DNA of 64,000 nt from Acidobacteriaceae bacterium (GCA_903642235.1 CAHJWL010000001.1:310001-374000); one strand, 5' to 3'. Counted from the first letter of the stretch, positions 47,329-54,969 are shown. Notes: generated from the sequence alone by a model not told the origin. Made by a program: numbers and translations.

Positions 47329-49755
47329 TTATCGGTTCATCTTTCTTAGCTCGTTGCCAACGTGCTTGGAGATAGTCTGCGAGTGCTTGGCGAGCACCTT
47401 GTCCATGCCGCTCGCGTCAAGCGCCTGGAGGTTGTAGGTGGGGCTAACGTGCGCGTGATAGTGTTTGCCGCCCGAGCCCCCCAAGTCTCCCGAGCGCGCC
47501 ATCTTTGACAAGCCGTCCATGACGCCGCCGGGCACGACACCTTCACCCGGCGTAAGCATGGCCGGTACCGTGTCGCCATTGCCGACGCCCGGGACGCCAT
47601 CCGTGCCCGAGTTGAACGCCATTACCGAAGCGAAGGCCATGGCCCCGAGGGCTGGACCCATTACAATGTTGAGCGGGAAGGGGAAATGCATACCGGCCAA
47701 GAACGCCTTACGGGCGGCGGCGGCGGCGTCTGACTCTTTCGTCATATCGTTGGCCAAGATGCTCTTGATGGCGTTCTGGATCATGCCGGAGGCTACTTGG
47801 TCCCCAATGCTGGACATCATGGCCCCAAAGCTTTGGTGCGCCATGAGCACGCGGCTTAGCCCGCCTGCGATTGAGTCCTGGAATTGGTTTTCCGCTCCGA
47901 GGATGCGGGCGTTGCGTTCCTTCTCCGCTTGATCCTGGATTTGGGTGAGCCGGTTCTCGTGCTCTTTCGTCAACTGCTCCCGCTTGTTGAGGATGGCGGT
48001 GAGTTTGACCTCGTAGTCCTTTGCGCCCTTGTCCAAGGCGGACGCCTCATCGCTTAGTGCTTTCTGCTTTAGCTCAAACTCGTTATTGGCCGCAGCGGCT
48101 TCCTCCTCCATGCGGCGCTGTATGGTAACGCGGTGTGCGCTGTCCCGAAGGGCTTGCGCCTCTTCATCCGCTGCGAGGGCGAGTTGGCCCATTGCCTGCG
48201 TTTGCGCGGCCGCTTCCTTGCCTAGCTCGGCCTGGAGCTTCGCCTCTTCCGCCCCGGCTTGCCTTTCGACTTCCACCCGTTGGTTCTGGAGTTCCCGGTA
48301 GAACTGCGTATTTTGGAGGTTGCGGGCTTGCTCTTCCTTGATGGCGGCGTCAATGGCTGCCAGCCGCTCACTGGAGCCTTGCTGGGTAGCGTTGATCTTC
48401 TCCCGCTCGGACTGCTCAAGATCCGTGAGGTCCTTTTTGTACTGCTCTACGGACGCCTTCTCTGCTAGCCCGGCAATCGTGTTTTGGTGCTGGAGGGTCA
48501 ACTCCTCGGCCTTTTGGTGGAGCGCCTGAAGTTGGTTGTTGTAATCCTTGCCGCCCTTGTCCAGCGCGGCTATGAGTTGGGTATTGCCCCGAAGCTGGAC
48601 TTGGTACTCCTCATTGGCGAGGGCGGTGTCCGCCGCCAGCCGCTCCGCAATCGTGGCCTGCCGGATGCTTTCTTGGGCGGCGGCGGCTTCACGTTCGGCG
48701 GCCACCTTTAGCTCGCCCATCTTCATGCCGTGCTCGGCCGCTTGCCGCTCGGCTTCGGATGCCCGAGCCCCGGCCTCTTTGTCCACGGCCGTTTTGGCAT
48801 TACCGCCCTCGGCTTTCTTGAGCGCGGCTACTTTCTGCTCCACCTCCATCTGGTCATTGAGGGCCTCTACTAAAGTCTGTTGGGCCTTCATCTCTTTCTC
48901 GGTGAAGTTCACCCCGGCGGCCTTCAAGGTGGCGAGGGCTTGCTCGTGCTTGATGAGCGCGTCCCGGTCTGTCCCGCCGCCCAACGCCGGATTCTGCGAG
49001 GTGGCTTTCGCGGCGTTCTGAGCATCAAGGATCTTTTGGGCGCTGTCCCGGGTGCCCTTCAGGAGGTCCGAAGCTTCGGCCGCTTTGCCCTCGGTGGTGA
49101 GCTTTTTGTACTCAGTCGAGAACGCCGTCAGTGCGTGCTTGGCACCGTCAGACCCCACGCCTATTTCGTACCAATGGCCCTTGAGGTCCTCGAAAACCTT
49201 ATCCCCCGCCTTCTCGACAGACTCAAAGGCGCGGATGAGTTCGTCCATGCTTTGCTTGTCGATAAGCTCAAGTTGCTTTTTGAGCGCGCCGAGGTGGTTA
49301 TTTTTGAGTTCGTCCGTGCGGATGCCCGCCTGGAGAAGTTTCTGGTCCAGTTGATTGAAGGCGTTTTGCGCCGCTGTACCGAACTTGGTTTGATCCTCAG
49401 AAAGCTCGAATCCTGCCTCTTTGAGCTTGGCAAAGTGCTCAATGAGCAGAACCGCTCCCAAGGCGATAGCCGCAAACGGGAAAGCCGCTTCCAAGGCCGC
49501 ACCCAAGGGTCCGATATGGACCATGAGCGCCGTAATCGCCCGAGGCATCTGCTCACCGAAGGCTTCGGAGACGGCCATAATGGCGTGGCGGCTGGCGAAC
49601 ATGTTGGAGGAGACGTGCCCGCCCATCTCCTGCGAGCCGCTCTTTATCTCCGTAAACGCTCCGCGTGCGCTTTTGGCGGCGTCCGCGAGGCCGCTTTGGA
49701 ATGTTGCGGTTTTAGTCTGAAGATCTACGGACAATACCCATACAGGCTGTGCCAT
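47329..49755 (-). CDS. Tape-measure-like tail protein
   Basis: The 808-aa protein has the layout of a phage tape measure protein. The N-terminus is AQPVWVLSVDLQTKTATFQSGL, followed by a hydrophobic segment (about residues 80-110) and a very long Ala/Glu/Gln/Lys-rich coiled coil (about 190-620, with repeated DKGAKDYxxxL and QLxxLHQKxEEL units). The C-terminal region contains GTDGVPGVGNGDTVPAMLTPGEGV, a signature of tape measures and tail-length proteins. The start at 49755 has GCAGGGTAGCG upstream; the longer open frame to 49989 is non-conserved. In phages such proteins fix tail length, but no tail tube gene is here, so its role in this element is unclear. Confidence 0.82.
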   Translation of the reverse strand: MAQPVWVLSVDLQTKTATFQSGLADAAKSARGAFTEIKSGSQEMGGHVSSNMFASRHAIMAVSEAFGEQMPRAITALMVHIGPLGAALEAAFPFAAIALGAVLLIEHFAKLKEAGFELSEDQTKFGTAAQNAFNQLDQKLLQAGIRTDELKNNHLGALKKQLELIDKQSMDELIRAFESVEKAGDKVFEDLKGHWYEIGVGSDGAKHALTAFSTEYKKLTTEGKAAEASDLLKGTRDSAQKILDAQNAAKATSQNPALGGGTDRDALIKHEQALATLKAAGVNFTEKEMKAQQTLVEALNDQMEVEQKVAALKKAEGGNAKTAVDKEAGARASEAERQAAEHGMKMGELKVAAEREAAAAQESIRQATIAERLAADTALANEEYQVQLRGNTQLIAALDKGGKDYNNQLQALHQKAEELTLQHQNTIAGLAEKASVEQYKKDLTDLEQSEREKINATQQGSSERLAAIDAAIKEEQARNLQNTQFYRELQNQRVEVERQAGAEEAKLQAELGKEAAAQTQAMGQLALAADEEAQALRDSAHRVTIQRRMEEEAAAANNEFELKQKALSDEASALDKGAKDYEVKLTAILNKREQLTKEHENRLTQIQDQAEKERNARILGAENQFQDSIAGGLSRVLMAHQSFGAMMSSIGDQVASGMIQNAIKSILANDMTKESDAAAAARKAFLAGMHFPFPLNIVMGPALGAMAFASVMAFNSGTDGVPGVGNGDTVPAMLTPGEGVVPGGVMDGLSKMARSGDLGGSGGKHYHAHVSPTYNLQALDASGMDKVLAKHSQTISKHVGNELRKMNR

Positions 49756-49807
49756 CGCTACCCTGCTTTCTCGCCAAAGGCGAATAAAACGAATGTCGGA
49801 TGAAGTC

Positions 49808-50011
49808 TCGCTCCGCGCCTCCCCATAAGCACAGCGGAGCGAAACCCTTGTAAACTTGCCGGTTTTAGCCGACGACCGCCAAACCCAAACGAGGGGGCGC
49901 GGGAATCGTCTGCACGATGACCGGAAACGGATTGCTTCCCCCGCCGGAAGGTGGTGAAGTGCGCTCACGGGTTGACTTGGGATAGCCAATCCCCTGCGGG
50001 GCCGTGAGCGC
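49808..50011 (-). other. Structured spacer between capsid and tape-measure genes
   Basis: The 283 bases between these genes hold no ORF of merit but two strong hairpins. TCGCTCCGC/GCGGAGCGA (49808-49842) is a perfect 9-bp stem. GCGCTCACGG/CCGTGAGCGC (49961-50011) is a perfect 10-bp stem whose loop has an inner GGGAT/ATCCC helix. No T-run follows either, so regulation of expression between the two genes is likelier than simple termination. Confidence 0.55.
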
Positions 50012-50038
50012 GGGTTACTCCCCCGCAGATGTTGAGGG

Positions 50039-51307
50039 CTATGCCGTCAGCTTCGAGATAGCGGTTGGGACAACCAACTTGCTATCCGAACGGGAGAAAG
50101 CTACTACGGCCGAGCCGTCCTTTGCAGGCACATCGTAGCGGTACGAGAAGGGCGCACCGTTCTCGGCCTCGCGGACTACGAACCGCTTGAAGTCCCCAAA
50201 GACGAGCGGTGACACGCCCGCAAAGGTTCCGTCCGCAGCTACTGGGTCCATGTCGTTGTTGACAAGGATGTCGTAGCCATGGAGCCGCGCAGGCGTGCCG
50301 AGGCTAGCGTTGCCTTCCTCAAAAGCGTCCTTCCAAAGCGCCCGGCGGTCCCCCGTCAAGCCTGTCTTCAGCTTTCGCAGATACTTGATGGTGAGGTCCG
50401 AAGCCATGTACAAGCCCTGCGGCCGGTACAAGGCCGGGACGGTGTAGGCGAGGTCCAGAGCGATATCCAAGTCCAGCGCAACCGCACCGGCCGAGTAAGC
50501 CGTTGCGTTTTGTAGAAACCCGGTAGGCTCACCCGATCCAGTGCCCTTGGTGTACTTCAGGTTCTGCGTGCGGGCGATTCGAGCCAAAAGCGCGCTGAAC
50601 ATCTCCTCCAGAACGTTTAGGTTCGCGTCAGTGACGACCTCACGCGGAACAAAGATGGGCTTGGACGAGAACTTGAAGGCTCCCATCTCAGGGCCAGTAA
50701 TCGCCGTGGGCGGCGTGTCACCCGAGACGATGGCGTCCGCTCCGGTGTAGTCCGCCGGGGCCAAAATCACGGCCGTCTCCGAGTCCGAGATAACCGGGAA
50801 CACTGCGGGCTCTCCACCCTGCGTTGACCAAATGGTGGAGACGTTCCTGACCGGCGTTGCGGCAGCGTAGTTGCGGGCGACTACCCCGGCAACGATGGAA
50901 GGGATAAACACCCCGCCATTACCCGACGGCCGCAGATCAGCCAAGGCGGTCACGTCGCCGCCGAGGTAGGCGGCAAAGGACTTCAACTGGTCAACTTCAC
51001 TCGGGGACGCGGCTTTGACCGCTTCCTTGAAGGTTGTAGGCCCGGCCGCATGTACGGCTTGGGCTCCGGTTTCGGCTTCTTTAGAGGCGAGGCCAAAGAA
51101 GCCGTAGCCGTCAGCGCGCAAAGTGTTCTGACCTTGCACCGTTCGGATTTGTTTACCGAGCTTTTCAGCCTCTTTCGTATGAAGATTCGCCAGCTCGGTT
51201 TCGGTGGCCGTCATGGCGCGCTTTTCACGCTCGGCAGTGGCAATCAAGCCCTCGGCCTTGTCCAGTAATGCTGTATGTTCCTGCTTCAGTTCGAATAGCT
51301 TAGGCAT
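50039..51307 (-). CDS. HK97-fold major capsid protein
   Basis: The 422-aa protein matches phage major capsid proteins of the HK97 family. The first 60 residues are a charged helix (LFELKQEHTALLDKAEGLIATAEREKRAMT) like the delta/scaffold domain that is normally cleaved. The body has the family pattern: GGVFIPSIVAGVVARNYAAATPVRNVSTIW, AFKFSSKPIFVPREVVTDANLNVLEEMFSALLARIARTQN (spine helix), GSGEPTGFLQN, and LHGYDILVNNDM to the P-domain and A-domain end. The start at 51307 has GGAGAAAAGCAC upstream. No prohead protease gene precedes it, so maturation, if any, must use another protease. It is the only capsid-type gene here. Confidence 0.9.
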   Translation of the reverse strand: MPKLFELKQEHTALLDKAEGLIATAEREKRAMTATETELANLHTKEAEKLGKQIRTVQGQNTLRADGYGFFGLASKEAETGAQAVHAAGPTTFKEAVKAASPSEVDQLKSFAAYLGGDVTALADLRPSGNGGVFIPSIVAGVVARNYAAATPVRNVSTIWSTQGGEPAVFPVISDSETAVILAPADYTGADAIVSGDTPPTAITGPEMGAFKFSSKPIFVPREVVTDANLNVLEEMFSALLARIARTQNLKYTKGTGSGEPTGFLQNATAYSAGAVALDLDIALDLAYTVPALYRPQGLYMASDLTIKYLRKLKTGLTGDRRALWKDAFEEGNASLGTPARLHGYDILVNNDMDPVAADGTFAGVSPLVFGDFKRFVVREAENGAPFSYRYDVPAKDGSAVVAFSRSDSKLVVPTAISKLTA

Positions 51308-51573
51308 GTGCTTTTCTCCGTAGAAGTTCGCCCGCTCGGCCGGGAAGGCCGTGCGTTGCGTTGTTGCTTGCCGCATACGCGCCCTAAAACACCCGCAGTG
51401 GGGAAGGCTGTGCGCGCCATAGCCCCGGGCCTTTCTACCTAGGGCAGCCGATTGAACTTTGGGGCGGGCCGAGAAAGCGACCCGCCCGGGGCGCGGTAAG
51501 GGTGAAAGGACCTTCCGCGCCGCGCGCCGCTGCGAGAGGGACTGACCCCCTTCGGCGCGCAAAAGCGTTTCGT

Positions 51574-51942
51574 TTAGTTCCGTGCGTCCGGCAAGGCGTA
51601 GAGCTTCTCGCACCAACCAACGGAGTCGCCAGCCTGGACCACTTCGGGCTCGGACTCTGCCGGGGATTGTGGAGTAGTGAGCCGGGCAACCAAGACCCCA
51701 AATCCCTCAGCGGCTAATCGCATCGGCTGAAGCGTATCCGGGTCCGGCTCAAGAGCGACGGACATCTCGCTTCCATTCCAGCCAAGCGTGCCGCAGTAGA
51801 AGAGCCCGCGTGCGACTGCACGCTCTACGTCCCGGTCCTTCCCGGGATAGTCCTTATCCACGCGGACTAGCAGGAAGTCTTCGCCGTTGCCCAACACCGC
51901 CGCTGTAATGGTGCTCTGTGAAACCAACTCGTAAATGTCCAT
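51574..51942 (-). CDS. Hypothetical element protein
   Basis: A 122-aa acidic protein with MDIYELVSQSTITAAVLG and a closing WCEKLYALPDAR. No family is recognisable. The ATG at 51942 has GGAGCGAG just upstream; an in-frame ATG four codons earlier is also possible. It ends about 270 bases before the capsid start, on the same strand. The intervening stretch carries an open frame without conserved content. Confidence 0.55.
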   Translation of the reverse strand: MDIYELVSQSTITAAVLGNGEDFLLVRVDKDYPGKDRDVERAVARGLFYCGTLGWNGSEMSVALEPDPDTLQPMRLAAEGFGVLVARLTTPQSPAESEPEVVQAGDSVGWCEKLYALPDARN

Positions 51943-52057
51943 CTCTCGCTCCATTCGATCTGTAGAATGGGCCGAAGCCCGTTTGATACGTTCGCGCGTG
52001 TCCTATTCGGCTACCGGCCTCGGGTGTTAGCGCACTCCGGGGCCTCTTTGCTTCGAG

Positions 52058-52576
52058 CTACTCGTCAACGTCCTGAGCGCCGCCCGCTTTGGTGTTTGCT
52101 ACAAGCTTCCGCGCATCCAGCAGTGCTTTAGTAGCCCGGTCGCTTATCACCCATTGCTGAGCCCACAAGTACGCCCCGCTCTTGGGGTCCGCTGGGGTAA
52201 AAGCTTCATGGTCCCGTTGGTGAAGGATTAGCCCAATCGGCCTCCAGCCGAGTTGCTCCTCAAGTCGGCGGGCTGTTGCGTATGGCTCGGGCATGCGCTC
52301 GGGGGCAGGTAGCGGTATGACATAAGCCGAATCCGAACTCTGGAACTCGCTCAGGAACACAAGAGCGCCGTTGGCGTCTGTCTCAGACAGGCCAGCCCGG
52401 GCCATTGCTTCGCGTAGCTCGTGGAGGACTACGTATGCCTCGATAACGGCTCGTCGCGGTGTGAGCACAAGGTCCTTCCGGCGTTTCTTACCCGACTTGA
52501 AAGCCCGCCGGACTTTGGCCGCTTTCGTCCAAGTCGCTGCCATCAAGTTTCTCTCGGTCGCTCTTGGTGTATCCAT
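52058..52576 (-). CDS. Hypothetical element protein with basic N-terminus
   Basis: A 172-aa protein. The N-terminal 45 residues are strongly basic (KVRRAFKSGKKRRKDLV), suggesting nucleic acid binding; the rest is a helical segment (AVIEAYVVLHELREAMA) and a C-terminal part with LGWRPIGLILHQRDHEAF. GGGAGGGCCG lies directly before the ATG at 52576. It does not match a portal, terminase, or protease. It is first in the leftward block that leads to the capsid gene. Confidence 0.6.
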   Translation of the reverse strand: MDTPRATERNLMAATWTKAAKVRRAFKSGKKRRKDLVLTPRRAVIEAYVVLHELREAMARAGLSETDANGALVFLSEFQSSDSAYVIPLPAPERMPEPYATARRLEEQLGWRPIGLILHQRDHEAFTPADPKSGAYLWAQQWVISDRATKALLDARKLVANTKAGGAQDVDE

Positions 52577-52671
52577 CGGCCCTCCCTGTGACAAGCTCGA
52601 AGTTACGCTAATCTCACAAATTGCCGCATCCCACACTTGGGTGAGAGGCCGCACCGTGCGGGGCATAGTTG

Positions 52672-52768
52672 CTCGTCCGCGTAGCGCGTCCATCAAACGG
52701 ACGAGAGGCTGGACCGTAAGGTGGACGTGCTAAGTGGACTTGTAAGGTGAACATTACAGGTCACTTAC
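52672..52768. promoter_or_regulatory. Right control region with GTAAG(G)TGGAC half-sites
   Basis: Between divergent genes lie a CTCGTCCG/CGGACGAG inverted repeat (52672-52705) and a cluster of related half-sites: GTAAGGTGGAC (52716-52726), CTAAGTGGAC (52730-52739), GTAAGGTGAAC (52742-52752), and the inverted GTCACTTAC (52760-52768). The first three are direct, about 13 bases apart. TGTAA-N8-TTACA (52741-52758) is a further inverted pair. An iterated operator or replication/packaging signal is plausible. Confidence 0.55.
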
Positions 52769-52850
52769 GGTACCTATGTACTCTATCGCCCCGGTCCTTC
52801 GGCGGCTATATTCCTTTTCAGCAGTGATGAAGGACTGAAAGAGGTTCCAC

Positions 52851-53120
52851 TTGACTTGCTTGCGATTTACGCCGATGGAGAACAATCGTTGCTGGACTGT
52901 AGTAGACGTTCTTGGTGCCGAACTGGTGGCTCAGGTCACGCGGCTAAGCCCGGGGCTTTGCACAATTACACCCAACCGTCCGCTGTCTCAGGAGGAGGTC
53001 CAATCCATCGAAGACTTCATGGTTCACGAACGCCGCAAACAACGGAGGGCGAAGCGAAACGCTCGCTCCCTGGAATGGCTAGAAGGGCTTTACGCGCTTA
53101 CGGATACGCGGGCAGCTTAG
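52851..53120 (+). CDS. Small hypothetical element protein
   Basis: An 89-aa protein from a TTG start (AAAGAGG seven bases before it; an ATG at 52875 has no such site). It has a short beta-like N-terminal half (RCWTVVDVLGAELVAQVTRLSPGLCTIT) and a charged helical C-terminus with ERRKQRRAKRNARSLEWLEGLY. No family recognised. It directly abuts the HTH gene and both are under the right control region. Confidence 0.5.
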   Translation: MTCLRFTPMENNRCWTVVDVLGAELVAQVTRLSPGLCTITPNRPLSQEEVQSIEDFMVHERRKQRRAKRNARSLEWLEGLYALTDTRAA

Positions 53121-53123
53121 GTG

Positions 53124-53339
53124 ATGGCAAACGGTAAGACCCGAGGCGACACGCCGTATACGGTGGCAGAGGTGGCCGCTTTGACCGGGTATTCCCGCCA
53201 GACCGTCACCCGGCTCTTTGAGAGGGAGCCGGGCGTCCTCGTCCTGGAGCGACCGGAGGGGATGCACAAGCGACGGTATCGCAGCATCCGCATACCCGAG
53301 CGCGTTTATGCGCGTGTCGTCGAGAAGATGAGCGGGTGA
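53124..53339 (+). CDS. Small helix-turn-helix DNA-binding protein
   Basis: A 71-aa protein with a helix-turn-helix pattern, TVAEVAALTGYSRQTVTRLFEREPGVLVLERPEGMHKRRYRSIRIP, of the MerR/excisionase-like winged type. It probably regulates the element's own genes. The GTG at 53121 and ATG at 53124 are adjacent starts. Its 3' end overlaps the opposing gene at 53306 by 34 bases. Confidence 0.7.
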   Translation: MANGKTRGDTPYTVAEVAALTGYSRQTVTRLFEREPGVLVLERPEGMHKRRYRSIRIPERVYARVVEKMSG

Positions 53340-53809
53340 CCCGCGACAGGCATAATCTCTAGTGCGCCCGCCGGGATTGGCAGACACGCTTGCGGGCGGT
53401 CTACCTGGGTACCAACAAGGAATTCGGGGCCCGATTGAAGCGCGGCGGTATAGAAGTCGCCCTTACTGTCTGCAATCTTGACTTGCGGAATGCTGCTCTC
53501 CTCTATGTTGACTATGTTGTAGAGGATGAGTTGCGCTACCTGCCTGGGTCCGCTATAGACCGGGGGCGCAATTGTTCCGCTGATTTGGTAAGTAGCCGTT
53601 ACCCCGTCACGATCTTGCGCCTGGACGATTCGCGCCTTTGCATCCATTAGGCTGTCCAAGCCAGACAATCGCGCGCTACCCTGAGCTTCAGCGGCGTGCG
53701 GTGTAGCGAAGATTAGAACCACCGAACTTGGCTCTTTCAACCTCAAGGCGGGGTCTCCCGTGTTGACCCGAACGGCGATACTGAAATTATCTCCGGCGTA
53801 GTAGACCAT
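53306..53809 (-). CDS. Hypothetical element protein
   Basis: A 167-aa protein, read leftward from just inside attR, with AGAAGGGGAAACG before the ATG at 53809. It has beta-rich segments (DNFSIAVRVNTGD, SSVVLIFATPHAAEAQG, RQVAQLILYNIVNIEES). I recognise no family; an immunoglobulin-like or phage tail-fibre-like domain is possible but unsupported. It overlaps the HTH gene tail to tail. Confidence 0.55.
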   Translation of the reverse strand: MVYYAGDNFSIAVRVNTGDPALRLKEPSSVVLIFATPHAAEAQGSARLSGLDSLMDAKARIVQAQDRDGVTATYQISGTIAPPVYSGPRQVAQLILYNIVNIEESSIPQVKIADSKGDFYTAALQSGPEFLVGTQVDRPQACLPIPAGALEIMPVAGHPLIFSTTRA

Positions 53810-53881
53810 CGTTTCCCCTTCTCACGTCATCAAGCGCGTCCGGCCGGGCTAAGTATACTGCGAAGCTGCGAATCATTCGCT

Positions 53882-53917
53882 ACGGTGCACGACGGTGCAG
53901 AGAAGTCTGGCGGTGCA
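53882..53917. promoter_or_regulatory. Right arm: three ACGGTGCA-type repeats
   Basis: ACGGTGCA occurs at 53882-53889 and 53892-53899, and GCGGTGCA (seven of eight) at 53910-53917. These are 64-99 bases inside attR and in the same orientation as the left pair. They are candidate arm-type integrase binding sites. Confidence 0.55.
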
Positions 53918-53980
53918 ACTTTTAGAGCTTTTTGGGGCCACCCGGTGCTCTAGATTCAGTAAGTTGCGGTTGTAGAACGT

Positions 53981-54028
53981 CTTCACACGGTGGAAGTCGT
54001 AGGTTCGAATCCTGCTGTGCCCACCATC
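53981..54028. repeat. attR: right 48-bp direct repeat
   Basis: This is an exact copy of 44608-44655, the tRNA-Val 3' half with CCA. It lacks the 5' half and cannot form a tRNA. It marks the right end of the integrated element. Confidence 0.96.
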
Positions 54029-54091
54029 AAATGAACAATTTACAGGCAGTGCCCAAGTGAACTTGGTGCCATGTGGTGTCCGAGTGTCTGA

Positions 54092-54343
54092 CGAGGTTAT
54101 CGTACAGAGAGCACGGACGGCACCGCAGACGAGAAACTGACTGGCCTGGTCGGCGGATCGCTCTCCGATCACATTGGCCTGCCTGACGAGGACCAGCCGG
54201 ACCTGCTGACCAAAGCCGAGCAGGTATTTGTACCGAAGAAGCCAAAGGCGTTCAAAGCGAAGGCAGATGCCGTTGCCAAGCCGAAGTCCAGAGCGCCGAA
54301 AGCTACGGCAGAGAAAGAGGCGACGCGAAAGAAAGCAGCCTAG
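54092..54343 (+). pseudogene. Headless 3' fragment of a Lys/Ala-rich protein gene
   Basis: This frame has coding-like content (LVGGSLSDHIGLPDEDQPD, then a Lys/Pro/Ala-rich tail ending TRKKAA) but no start codon and begins right after an in-frame stop. It lies 64 bases outside attR. It looks like the end of a gene whose 5' part was lost or separated. I cannot name the parent; the basic tail is like that of DNA-binding or DNA-repair proteins. About 145 bases with no gene follow. Confidence 0.45.
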
Positions 54344-54489
54344 GTTCTTCTAGTTCCGGCTGCGTCCGGATGTTTGTGACTTCTCAGCCGAGAGACCGTT
54401 CACTGATCTTCTGGCCTCCCCTCTGCCTCACATGAAGCAGGATTCGTGGAGACACCGCCCATTACGGACGCCGCAATAGAATCACTCCA

Positions 54490-54969
54490 ATGACGAAGCG
54501 GGCAAAACAAAGCGCGGGGCTCCTCATGTTCCGCAGGAACGGAGATGCGCTTGAAGTCTTCCTCGTGCATCCCGGCGGGCCGTATTGGTCCAAGAAGAAT
54601 GAAGGTGCCTGGACGCTGCCAAAGGGCGAATACGAGGATGCCGAGGAGGCTCTTGCAGCGGCGCAACGCGAGTTTGGGGAGGAGACCGGCTTCACCGCAC
54701 TTGGTCCGTTCCTGGAACTGGGTTCAGTCCGTCAGAAGAGCGGCAAGGTGGTCATAGCCTGGGCGTTTGAAGGGGACTGTGATCCTGCTCAGCTGGTCAG
54801 CAACACCTGCGAGGTGGAATGGCCACCTCGGTCCGGAAAGCACATTGTCATCCCCGAGGTGGATCGCGGTGCTTGGTTTTCGCTGGTCGACGCTGCCGTG
54901 GTCATCCGCGAAGAGCAGCGGCCGCTACTGCTGGGCTTGCAGGAACAGATCAGACTTCGCCTCAAGTGA
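54490..54969 (+). CDS. NUDIX hydrolase
   Basis: The 159-aa protein holds the NUDIX box (GEYEDAEEALAAAQREFGEETGF, about residues 45-67), so it hydrolyses a nucleoside diphosphate linked to another group. The N-terminus with SAGLLMFRRNGDALEVFLVHPGGPYW is typical of the diadenosine-polyphosphate/NTP-type members. No substrate can be deduced. Its last 45 bases overlap the end of the convergent dinB gene. Confidence 0.9.
   Translation: MTKRAKQSAGLLMFRRNGDALEVFLVHPGGPYWSKKNEGAWTLPKGEYEDAEEALAAAQREFGEETGFTALGPFLELGSVRQKSGKVVIAWAFEGDCDPAQLVSNTCEVEWPPRSGKHIVIPEVDRGAWFSLVDAAVVIREEQRPLLLGLQEQIRLRLK

Larger units (their letters stand above)
44608..54028. mobile_element. 9.4-kb integrated phage-derived element in tRNA-Val
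   Basis: Perfect 48-bp direct repeats bound a segment whose first gene at the tRNA side is a tyrosine integrase. The rest encodes an AlpA-like excisionase, a zinc-ribbon protein, an HK97-like major capsid protein, a tape-measure-like protein, a small HTH protein and five to six proteins I cannot place. Repeats flank both ends as candidate arm sites. No portal, terminase, protease, connector, tail tube, lysis or replication gene is visible. Most genes read leftward as one block; two small groups read rightward. Its distance between identical att points is 9373 bp, far below known tailed phages. A satellite or a reduced prophage are the main alternatives. Confidence 0.93.

Noticed and set aside
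50039..51307. Capsid gene as an encapsulin nanocompartment
   Set aside because: The HK97 fold would allow it, but the delta-like N-terminus, the phage-style spine helix sequence, the neighbouring tape-measure gene and the att-bounded integrase context all favour a phage capsid protein.
53981..54028. A second tRNA gene
   Set aside because: Only the 3' half of tRNA-Val is present; the bases before it do not form the acceptor, D-arm or anticodon 5' strand.
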